Positions 21,469 to 29,598 of a DNA stretch of 31,544 nucleotides are shown piece by piece (position 1 is the first letter of the stretch; every line of letters starts with the position of its first letter). The notes under the pieces were generated by a model. That model ran no database searches, was not told the DNA's origin, and saw nothing but the letters and a program-made list of their open reading frames with translations. The stretch is from DASUGM01 sp036274055 (GTDB taxonomy: Bacteria > Acidobacteriota > Vicinamibacteria > Vicinamibacterales > SCN-69-37), in the NCBI GenBank assembly GCA_036274055.1, contig DASUGM010000099.1, positions 1-31,544 of the forward strand. The letters run 5' to 3'. The position numbers and the translations under genes are program-made.

Positions 21469-23202
21469 ATGTCATCCCGTAAGGGCGTCTTTCTCGTCAT
21501 CTTCCTGATTCTCGCGGGGATTGCCGCGTCGGTGTTCGGGTTGGTGGTGCTGGCACTGATGTCGGGCGCGCCGGCGACGGTGCCCGCCAATGCGGCGCTG
21601 TATCTCGACATCGCCGCGCCGTTTGCTGAAATCGAGGCGTCGAGCGTGCTGAGCGCGTTTGTCGAGCCGGCGCCGACGCTGCGCCAGACCGTCAACGCGA
21701 TCAAGCGCGCGAAGAATGACACGCGCATCAAGGCGCTGGTCATCCGGCCGCGTGGCGGCGGGGCGCTGTGGGCGCAGCTGCAGGAAGTTCGCGCCGCGCT
21801 CGACGACTTCCGCGCCGGCGGCAAGCCGATCACCGCCTATCTGGAGTTCGGCGGACCACAGGAGTATTTCCTGGCGGCGGCCGCCGATCGCGTCGTGATG
21901 ATGCCGGCCGGCCAGCTCGACGTCGCCGGGCTCGCGTTTTACGAACTGTTCTTCCGTGGCACGCTCGACAAGCTCGGCGTCGTTCCCGATCTGCTGCACA
22001 TCGGCGAGTACAAGAGCGCATCCAATACCTTCACCGAAAAGGGTTTCACGCCCGCGCACCGGGAAGCCACGCAGGCGCTCAACCGCGACTGGTACGACGA
22101 GCTGGTTCGCGGCATCGCCAAAGGCCGCAAACAGTCTGAAGCCGCGGTCCGTGCCGCGATCGACGGCGGGCCGTACCTTGCCGAAGCGGCGAAGAAGGCC
22201 GGACTGGTCGACGTGCTGGCTTACGAAGATCAGCTCAACGACGACGCGCCGATCAAGGGCACGCAGAAAATCGAGCAGCGCCAGTACGCGCAAGCGCCCG
22301 GCGGCGGCTCCGCGGTCGCGACCGGCGGCAGCATCGCGCTGCTGTACGCGGTCGGCTCGATCGCCAGCGGCAAGAGCAATTTCGACGGCGCCAGCCAGGT
22401 GATCGGCTCGGACACCTTCGCGGAGTGGCTGCGCAAGGTTCGCCTTGATTCGGGCGTTCGCGCCGTCGTCGTCCGCATCGACAGCCCGGGCGGATCGGCG
22501 ATCGCCTCCGAAGTGATCTGGCGCGAGATGATGCTGACCCGCGCCGTCAAGCCGCTGATCGTGTCGATGGGGGACGTGGCCGCCTCGGGCGGTTACTACA
22601 TGGCCGCGCCCGCGCACTCGATCGTCGCGCAGCCGGGCACCCTGACCGGCTCGATCGGCGTCGTCACCGGGAAATTCGCCTTGCAAGGCGCGCTCGATAA
22701 GGTCGGCGTCGGCACCGCCACGGTGACGGAAGGCAAGCATGCCGACATCTACTCGCCGTTCCGGCCGTTCTCCACCGAGGAACGCGGGCGCATCGAAGAG
22801 CAGATGCAGACCACTTACGAGCTGTTTCTGAAGCGCGTCGCCGAAGGTCGCCAGGTGCCCACCGAGAAGATCGACGCGGTCGCGCAGGGGAGGGTCTGGA
22901 CCGGCCGTCAGGCTCGCGAGCGCGGGCTGGTCGACGAACTCGGCGGTCTCGAGGACGCCATTCGCATCGCCAAACAGCGCGCCCGCTTTGAACCCGGAAA
23001 AGACGCGAGCTTGATCGTGTATCCGGCGAAGCGCTCGTTCTATGAAGTGCTCGCCAACCCGTTCGGGAACGGGCTGACGATGGGCCTCGAGATTTTCTTT
23101 CAGCGCCCCGAGGCGCGGCCGATTCAATCGATGGTCGAGACGTTCGGGCGCTTCCGCCGCGGCGAGACCCTGGCGATCATGCCGAACTTGTTTGTGAGAT
23201 AA
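21469..23202 (+). CDS. sppA: Signal peptide peptidase SppA, 67K type
   Basis: 577 residues. One N-terminal membrane anchor (KGVFLVIFLILAGIAASVFG and onward) is followed by two tandem ClpP/crotonase-like domains, the long form of SppA. The catalytic Lys182 is in the first domain (HIGEYKSASNTFTEKGFT). The nucleophile Ser373 is in the second (GDVAASGGYYMAAPAHSIVA). Both are where the E. coli-type enzyme needs them. It cleaves leftover signal peptides in the membrane. I chose the ATG at 21469, six bases after a TATACT box, over earlier in-frame starts that lie against the GxxExxY element. It converges on the foldase gene across a repeat hairpin. Confidence 0.93.
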   Translation: MSSRKGVFLVIFLILAGIAASVFGLVVLALMSGAPATVPANAALYLDIAAPFAEIEASSVLSAFVEPAPTLRQTVNAIKRAKNDTRIKALVIRPRGGGALWAQLQEVRAALDDFRAGGKPITAYLEFGGPQEYFLAAAADRVVMMPAGQLDVAGLAFYELFFRGTLDKLGVVPDLLHIGEYKSASNTFTEKGFTPAHREATQALNRDWYDELVRGIAKGRKQSEAAVRAAIDGGPYLAEAAKKAGLVDVLAYEDQLNDDAPIKGTQKIEQRQYAQAPGGGSAVATGGSIALLYAVGSIASGKSNFDGASQVIGSDTFAEWLRKVRLDSGVRAVVVRIDSPGGSAIASEVIWREMMLTRAVKPLIVSMGDVAASGGYYMAAPAHSIVAQPGTLTGSIGVVTGKFALQGALDKVGVGTATVTEGKHADIYSPFRPFSTEERGRIEEQMQTTYELFLKRVAEGRQVPTEKIDAVAQGRVWTGRQARERGLVDELGGLEDAIRIAKQRARFEPGKDASLIVYPAKRSFYEVLANPFGNGLTMGLEIFFQRPEARPIQSMVETFGRFRRGETLAIMPNLFVR

Positions 23203-23207
23203 ACCGG

Positions 23208-23294
23208 ATCAACTCAAAACTTCAAACTTCAAACTCCAAACTCGGTTCTCAAGAACCCAAGTTTTGAGTTTGAAGTTTGAAGTTTCAAGTTGAC
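23208..23294. repeat. AAACTTCAAACTTC-word hairpin between convergent genes
   Basis: The left arm is TCAACTCAAAACTTCAAACT and onward, the right arm AAGTTTTGAGTTTGAAGTTT and onward to CAAGTTGA. The arms are about 35 bp each, and the loop contains GGTTCTCAAGAACC, itself a small palindrome. It belongs to the same word family as 11890 and 16209. There is no U-tract typical of an intrinsic terminator. Confidence 0.85.
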
Positions 23295-23354
23295 TTGAAC
23301 GAGAGCACCATCACCGCCCAAGCAGAGCGGTGATGGTGTTCTCGTTCAAGTCAA
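23290..23354. repeat. 28-bp-stem inverted repeat overlapping the foldase stop codon
   Basis: TTGACTTGAACGAGAGCACC and its complement surround an ~9-base loop (CCAAGCAGA). The stem is about 28 bp with one mismatch. The right arm encodes the last residues of the foldase gene (DLNENTITALL) and the left arm is an inverted copy beyond the stop codon. It could stop transcription or protect the mRNA 3' end. Confidence 0.8.
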
Positions 23355-25230
23355 TGCGCATTTTCTGCTTCGCCTTGCCCATGTAGGCGGCGAAGAACTC
23401 GCCGCGGCGCTGCTGCAGCATCGACGCCCGCGTGCTGTCGAGATCGGCAGCCATGGTCTCCGCGTTGACGTCCTGGCGTTCCTTGACGCGCGCGATGACG
23501 ACGGCGTTCTCGGTGGCGATGGGCCCGGTCGTTTCGCCGGCTTTCAGGGCGAAAATCGCTTCGTCGAGCTTGGCGTTGACACCGACCTCCGGGTAGGCGG
23601 CGCCGCGGGTGACGAAATCGGGTGTCGGCTTCACTTCGACACCGGCGGCCTTGGCGGCTGCCGCGAAGTTCGACTTGGCGGCCTGGGCCATCGTCGTTGC
23701 CTTGGCGCGCGCCACCTCGACCGCCTTATCGCGGATGACGTCGTCCTTGACCCGGTCCTTGACGTCGTCGAGCTTCGGCAGGGCCGACGGCTTGATCTCG
23801 ACGACCGTGATGAACGCGAAGCCCTGGTTGGTCTGGAGCTGTCCCGAGACCTTGCCCTGCTCCAGCTTGAACGCCTCGGCTGTCACCGCCGGGGCGAAGC
23901 CGATGCCGGCGAGCGGCTCCTCGCGTGAGAACAGCCCGGAATCGCCGACGGTCAGGCCACGGGCCTGCGCGACGCGATCGAGATCGTCCGGGTCGTCGAT
24001 TTCCTTGGCGATCTCGCTGGCGACGCGCGCGGCTTCGGCCTGCGCCTTCTCGTATTTGATCGAGTCCTCGACCTGGGCGCGAACCTCGCTCAGCGGCTTG
24101 GTGTTGGCGGCGCGCTTGTCCACCAGCTTGATGATGTGAAACCCGTAGCCGGTCTTGACGAGCTCGCTCGTCTGGCCCGGCTGCAACGCCCAGGCCGCAT
24201 CCTCGAACGTCTTGTCCATCGCGTTCTTGCCGAAGTAATCGAGGTCGCCGCCGCTCGGCTTGCTCTGCTCGTCCTCGGAATACTGCTTGGCCAGCGCCGC
24301 GAAGTCGCCGCCAGCCTTGACCTTCGCGAGGACGGCTTCGGCGGCCTTCTGGACCACCTTTTCATCCTTGCCCTCGGTCTTGAACAGGATGTGGCTGGCA
24401 CGCACCTGCTCAGGGGTCGAGTACATCTGGATGTTCTGCTGGTAGCGCGCCTCCACTTCCTGCGGCGTCACCGTCATCTTGGCGCGGAGCGACTCGGGAT
24501 CGACCGTCAGGTAGCGGACCCGCCGCTTTTCCGGCTGACGGTAGGCCTCGGGGTTCTTGTTGAAATGCGCGGCAAGTTCGGCCTCGGTCGGCTGGATGCC
24601 GGCGCGAAACTGGTTGGCCGTGAACACCGCCAGCTCGACCTTGACCTTCTCGTTCCGCCGCCGGTGTTCCTCTTCCACTTCCTTGTCGCCGACCGAGATC
24701 CAGCCGGTGATCGCCGCCTGCAGCTTCTCGGAGATCAGCTCCTTGCGGAACTCGGCCTCGAAGTCCGATGTCCGCAGCGGCGGCCGCTGCATTTCCAGGA
24801 CCTGGCGGTAGCGATCGAAGCCGATGAAGTGCCCGTTCTCCTGGAAGCCGGGCAGCGTGACGATGCGCTGCTGGAGTTCCGCGTCGCTGACACGGATGCC
24901 GAGCCGCTTGGCCTCGGCCAGCATGGCTTCCTCGTCGACCAGCTGCTGGATGACGCGGTTGCCGATGCCGAGCTGCCGGAGCATCTGCTCGTTGAGCTCG
25001 CCGTAGGAGCGGCTCATCGCCGCAACCTGTTGCTGGTAGATGCGCTGGTAGGTCGCGACGTGGATGGGGCGGCCGTCGACCTTGGCGATGACGTCGTTTG
25101 GCGCGGCGGCGCCGGCGGTCGTCGTCCGCATGAAACTCGGGATGTAGAGCAGGATGAACGTGGCAACGACCAGCGCCAGGCTCCATTTGAGCCAGCCTTT
25201 GTGCCGGCGCATCCGATCGAGCATCGTCAT
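23311..25230 (-). CDS. PpiD/SurA-type periplasmic peptidyl-prolyl isomerase/chaperone
   Basis: 639 residues. One N-terminal anchor (MRRHKGWLKWSLALVVATFI and onward) is followed by a SurA-like N-terminal chaperone region (NDVIAKVDGRPIHVATYQRI, YQQQVA...LVDEEAMLAEAKRLGI). A parvulin domain lies at about residues 275-375 (ASHILFK, GGDFAALAKQYSEDEQSKPS, GGDLDYFGK, GYGFHIIKL). A long C-terminal helical region contains a second, degenerate parvulin-like segment. This is the layout of PpiD, which assists folding of exported proteins at the membrane. Two ATGs, 25230 and 25224, are possible. A GGAGA lies 11 bases before the first. It diverges from the diguanylate cyclase gene and may share regulation with it. 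Confidence 0.9.
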   Translation of the reverse strand: MTMLDRMRRHKGWLKWSLALVVATFILLYIPSFMRTTTAGAAAPNDVIAKVDGRPIHVATYQRIYQQQVAAMSRSYGELNEQMLRQLGIGNRVIQQLVDEEAMLAEAKRLGIRVSDAELQQRIVTLPGFQENGHFIGFDRYRQVLEMQRPPLRTSDFEAEFRKELISEKLQAAITGWISVGDKEVEEEHRRRNEKVKVELAVFTANQFRAGIQPTEAELAAHFNKNPEAYRQPEKRRVRYLTVDPESLRAKMTVTPQEVEARYQQNIQMYSTPEQVRASHILFKTEGKDEKVVQKAAEAVLAKVKAGGDFAALAKQYSEDEQSKPSGGDLDYFGKNAMDKTFEDAAWALQPGQTSELVKTGYGFHIIKLVDKRAANTKPLSEVRAQVEDSIKYEKAQAEAARVASEIAKEIDDPDDLDRVAQARGLTVGDSGLFSREEPLAGIGFAPAVTAEAFKLEQGKVSGQLQTNQGFAFITVVEIKPSALPKLDDVKDRVKDDVIRDKAVEVARAKATTMAQAAKSNFAAAAKAAGVEVKPTPDFVTRGAAYPEVGVNAKLDEAIFALKAGETTGPIATENAVVIARVKERQDVNAETMAADLDSTRASMLQQRRGEFFAAYMGKAKQKMRIDLNENTITALLGR

Positions 25231-25268
25231 GTGTGCAAGGTCTCCACTGGCGAAAAACGCAAACGACA

Positions 25269-25277
25269 ATTATGCCA
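25269..25277 (-). promoter_or_regulatory. Extended -10 promoter box for the foldase gene
   Basis: TGGCATAAT on the minus strand, an extended -10 (TG-n-CATAAT). Transcription would begin near 25262, about 30 bases before the ATG at 25230. Confidence 0.4.
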
Positions 25278-25471
25278 GATCGGGGGAAAAGGCGACCGCC
25301 GGCCGTCTGAACGGGGAAAGTCGGCGCGCGCGGCGAGTTTGGTCAGCCGGAAAACCGCCGACGTCCGATGCCGGCCGACGCGGCCGCGAAATTCGTATTC
25401 CGAAATCGTCACGCGACGTCGCGATCGTCGCGAGTTGGCTCGTTGGCGCTACGAGTTGGCCATTCTCTGCA

Positions 25472-25480
25472 TGCTATAGT
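25472..25480 (+). promoter_or_regulatory. Extended -10 promoter box for the cyclase-mre operon
   Basis: TGCTATAGT, an extended -10 (TG-n-TATAGT). Transcription would start near 25487, eight bases before the GTG at 25495. The rest of the 264-bp divergent gap shows only short palindromes such as CGCGACGTCGCG. No operator is assigned. Confidence 0.4.
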
Positions 25481-25494
25481 TTCGGCATTCGGGA

Positions 25495-27017
25495 GTGCGC
25501 CACGACGCGCTACCGCCGCAGACGCCGAGACCGATGCAGGGACGACGACCGCGGAGGCCCTCCGCTCCAGAAACCAGCTCGCCCGACAGTGTGGTCGTCA
25601 TCGCGGTGTACCACCGCAGCGACAACGTCGAGCAGCACGTAGCGGAGCTTCGCCCGGCGGCCGGCCTGCGTCTCGAACTCATTCGCAAGGGATCGATCTG
25701 GACCGTGCCCAACGACGTCGCCGGCGTGCTGTGGGAGCTGGCGCCGGAAGACGGCGCGCAGCGTCTCGTCTCCGCGCTGATCGGAAATATTCCCTCCGTG
25801 TCGTACAGCGTCAGCCCCCAACCGAATCTCGTCGAGCTGTCTCGCGCGCTCGGGTTTCGTGAGCACCTGACGCTGCCGCTGCGGTTCGACGACGTCGAAC
25901 GGGCGCTGGGGCTCCGCGAGTCGCTCGACCTCGCGGATCGGATCGACGTCGCCGCGCCGCGTCTCATCACCCTGGCCACGCAGCCGGACGTGTTGAGCTC
26001 GGTGGTCCGGTCGGTCCATGCCTCGAGCGATCCCGCGGAGGTGGCGGCGGCGATCATCAGTCGAGCGTCGGAGTGGCTGCCGCTCGAGAAGTGGTACGTC
26101 CTGGCGGTCGAGCCCGACGGCATGCCGCACTGGATCGCGCCCGCGGGCGACGAGATCGAGGCCGGCGTGAAGGCCACCGCGCAATCGTTTGCCGAGGTGG
26201 TCGCGGCTACCGGTCAGCCGGCCGTCCGGATCACCAACTACGTGGACGATCGCATTGACGCCGAGGCCCCGCAGGCCAAGGTCGTGGAGACCTCGCTGCT
26301 CGGCTGGCCACTGGTTGCCAACGGCAGGACCGTCGGTGTCCTGATCGGCCTCGATCCTGGCCGGGCGCATCGGTTGCCGACGCTGCCGCAGCCGTTGACC
26401 GACGCGATGGTGCGGCTGCTCGAACTGGCGGCCTATGCGCTGCAGGGCGCGATGCGGGTCGCCCGCGCCGAAGCGCTCTCGGTGACCGACGATCTGACCC
26501 AGCTCTACAACTCGCGGTTCCTCAATGTCGCGCTGCGCAAGGAAACCAAGCGCGCGATGCGCAGCGGCTGGCCGCTGTCGCTGCTGTTCATCGATCTCGA
26601 CGGCTTCAAACGCATCAACGACGCCAACGGCCATTTATTGGGGAGTCGCGCCTTGATTGAGGCGGCCGACGTCATCCGCACCAGCGCGCGCGACACCGAC
26701 ATCGTGGCCCGCTTCGGCGGCGACGAATTCGCGATTCTCCTCCCAGAAACCGGCATCGACGGGGCCCATTCCGTCGCCCGCCGCCTCCGTGACCGGATTC
26801 AGCGCTTCAGTTTCCTCGCCGACCGGACCGCAGCTGCCAAGCTGACCGCGTCGATAGGGGTAGCGACGTTGCCAGATGTGGCCGATACTGCAGAAGGCTT
26901 GCTGCAGGCGGCGGACGCCGCGATGTACCGTGTCAAGGTGACCGGTAAGAACGGCATCCACATCGCGGGGTCGGAAAACGACCAGGCACGCGTGCCCGAA
27001 GAGGAACAGGAGTTGCG

Positions 27018-27021
<4 letters not shown>
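25495..27021 (+). CDS. GAF-GGDEF diguanylate cyclase overlapping mreB
   Basis: 508 residues. The first ~150 residues have receiver-like beta strands (SVVVIAVYHRSDNVEQHVAE, TLPLRFDDVERALG) but lack a clear acidic pocket. A GAF domain follows (~175-320; SSDPAEVAAAIISRASEWLP, LLGWPLVANGRTVGVLIGLD). The GGDEF domain (~340-495) has VTDDLTQLYNSRFLNVALRK, an RxxD inhibitory site (RDTD) five residues before GGDEF, and GGDEF itself near residue 408, all intact. It should make cyclic di-GMP. The start may be GTG 25495 or ATG 25534; neither has a good ribosome site. Its stop codon overlaps the mreB start (TTGA) and it contributes mreB's Shine-Dalgarno, so the two are translated together. Confidence 0.9.
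27008..27012 (+). promoter_or_regulatory. Shine-Dalgarno that fixes the TTG start of mreB
   Basis: AGGAG, five bases before TTG 27018, inside the last codons of the diguanylate cyclase. It supports a TTG start for mreB and translational coupling. Confidence 0.65.
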
Positions 27022-28043
<1,022 letters not shown>

Positions 28044-28044
28044 T

Positions 28045-28225
28045 CGGGGGTTCCGGGTTCCGGGATTCGGCGGTCTGAGGAGATCGGGAACGCTACACTC
28101 GGAAACGGACCATGAATTCGGAACGAACCCGAACCAGGAACGAACCCGGAAGCCGGAACGAACTCGCAACCTCCGGAACGAACCCGGAACCCGGAACTCC
28201 CCCGGAACCCGGAACCGGCGCAAAG
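28045..28225. repeat. GGAACCCGGAAC-word repeat between mreB and mreC
   Basis: A short left arm (GGGGGTTCCGGGTTCCGGG) faces a long right part made of CGGAACGAACCCGGAAC words (28115-28220). Some words pair into hairpins. There is no gene here. The gap may hold a separate mreC promoter, but only a weak TACACT near 28093 is visible. Confidence 0.8.
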
Positions 28226-28242
28226 TAACAAAGTAACAAGGA

Positions 28243-29070
28243 ATGCGCTCCACCTTCTCGCTCTTCGTTGTCATCTGCCTGGGGCATGTGTTGTTGATCT
28301 CCGCCCAGGTGCAGTCGAAGAGCGGGCTGCCGGTGCTGCAGTCGGTGGCGTTCGGGTCGTTCGCCCGCGCGCAACAGTTGACCACGGGCATCGCCGATAC
28401 CGGCCGGAGCATCTGGACCAACTACTTCGCCCTGCGCGGCGCGGCGCGCGAGAACGCGGCGCTGCGGCAGCGCATTCTCGACCTCGAGGTGCAGCTGCAG
28501 GAACAGCAGGCGCGCGGCAGCCGCGCGCAGACGCTGGAGAACGCGCTCGGCCTCAAGGAGAGCCTGGTCGCGCGGACGCTGGCCGCCAACGTCATCGCCG
28601 GCAATCCGCAGCCCGGGTCGCTCACGGTGATGATCGACCGTGGCTCCGTCGATGGCGTCGAGCTGGGCATGGCGGTGATTGGCGAGCGCGGCGTGGTCGG
28701 GCGAATCATCGCGCCGCTGGCGCGTGACGCCGCCAACGTCCAGCTGATTGTCGGGCGGAGCGCCGCCGCGGCGGTCACCTTCGAGCGCAGCAACACCGGC
28801 GGGATGGTCATGGGCGGCTACGGCGACCCGCCATTGCGCGCCGCCTACGTGTCATCGCTGGCCACGGTCCAGCCCGGTGAGCGCGTCCTGACCTCCGGTC
28901 AGGACGGCATCTATCCCCGCGGCTTCCCGATTGGCGTCGTCGAAAGCGCCGAGCGCAACAGCAGCGGCGCGCGCGAGATCACCGTCCGGCCGGCGGTCGA
29001 CTTCTCTCATATCGACGTCGTGCTCGTGGTCCTCGACCGTCCGGCGCGCACGGCGCCGTCAGGCAAGTGA
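28243..29070 (+). CDS. mreC: Rod-shape-determining protein MreC
   Basis: 275 residues. A short N-terminal membrane segment (STFSLFVVICLGHVLLISAQ) is followed by a coiled coil (ENAALRQRILDLEVQLQEQQ, residues ~65-90) and then the beta-barrel periplasmic part (VMIDRGSVDGVELGMAVIGE, GVVGRI, VQPGERVLTSGQDGIYPRGF). This is the standard MreC plan. MreC links MreB filaments to the PBP2-RodA synthase outside the membrane. The ATG at 28243 has AAGG very close before it. The stop codon overlaps the mreD GTG (GTGA). Confidence 0.95.
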   Translation: MRSTFSLFVVICLGHVLLISAQVQSKSGLPVLQSVAFGSFARAQQLTTGIADTGRSIWTNYFALRGAARENAALRQRILDLEVQLQEQQARGSRAQTLENALGLKESLVARTLAANVIAGNPQPGSLTVMIDRGSVDGVELGMAVIGERGVVGRIIAPLARDAANVQLIVGRSAAAAVTFERSNTGGMVMGGYGDPPLRAAYVSSLATVQPGERVLTSGQDGIYPRGFPIGVVESAERNSSGAREITVRPAVDFSHIDVVLVVLDRPARTAPSGK

Positions 29071-29588
29071 AACTTACCTCTGTCGTCCTGGCGATTCTCG
29101 TCGCGCTGGTGCTCCAGGTCACGCTGGCGCGCTACATGGTCGGCGGCCGCTGGGCGTTCGACCTGGTCCTGGTCGGCGTCATCTTCGCGGCGCTGCAATG
29201 GGGCCCGGTGGCCGGGATGTTCGCCGGGACGCTGGGCGGCCTCGCGCAGGACGTGCTGGCCGGCGATGTCGTCGGCATCGGCGGCCTCGCGAAGACCGTC
29301 GCCGGCTTTTTGTCGGGGACCATCGGCCAGCAATTGCTGCTGGTGCGGCCGTCGGCCCGGGCGGTGATCGTCGGCGTGGCCACGATCGTCCACCGGCTGC
29401 TGATCATCGGCGTGTTCGCGCTGATCGATCAGCAGTGGCCAGCGGTCAGTTGGGGCGTTATGCTGGCCGAGGTGATCATCAACACGAGCTGCGGTTTGAT
29501 TGCGTTCCAGGCCGCGGCGGCGTTGCCCAACGCGCTCGAGCGACAGCGGCTGAGCCGGCGCTCCAGCCTGAGCCGCCGGAACTGGTGA
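29067..29588 (+). CDS. mreD: Rod-shape-determining protein MreD
   Basis: 173 residues with five or six membrane segments (AILVALVLQVTLARYMVGGR, FDLVLVGVIFAALQWGPVAG...). This is the usual size and the usual place after mreC. The 'P.aG...G...GL.qD.l' pattern of MreD is present (GPVAGMFAGTLGGLAQDVLA). It starts at a GTG overlapping the mreC stop codon, so translation is coupled. It supports the elongation complex in the cytoplasmic membrane. The C-terminus is Arg/Ser-rich. Confidence 0.93.
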   Translation: MKLTSVVLAILVALVLQVTLARYMVGGRWAFDLVLVGVIFAALQWGPVAGMFAGTLGGLAQDVLAGDVVGIGGLAKTVAGFLSGTIGQQLLLVRPSARAVIVGVATIVHRLLIIGVFALIDQQWPAVSWGVMLAEVIINTSCGLIAFQAAAALPNALERQRLSRRSSLSRRNW

Positions 29589-29598
29589 TGGTGTCGCG

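Noticed and set aside
21472..23127. Long open frame (551 codons) antisense to sppA
   Set aside because: The product is Arg/Asp/His-rich with no domain, while the opposite strand encodes a complete SppA with both catalytic residues.
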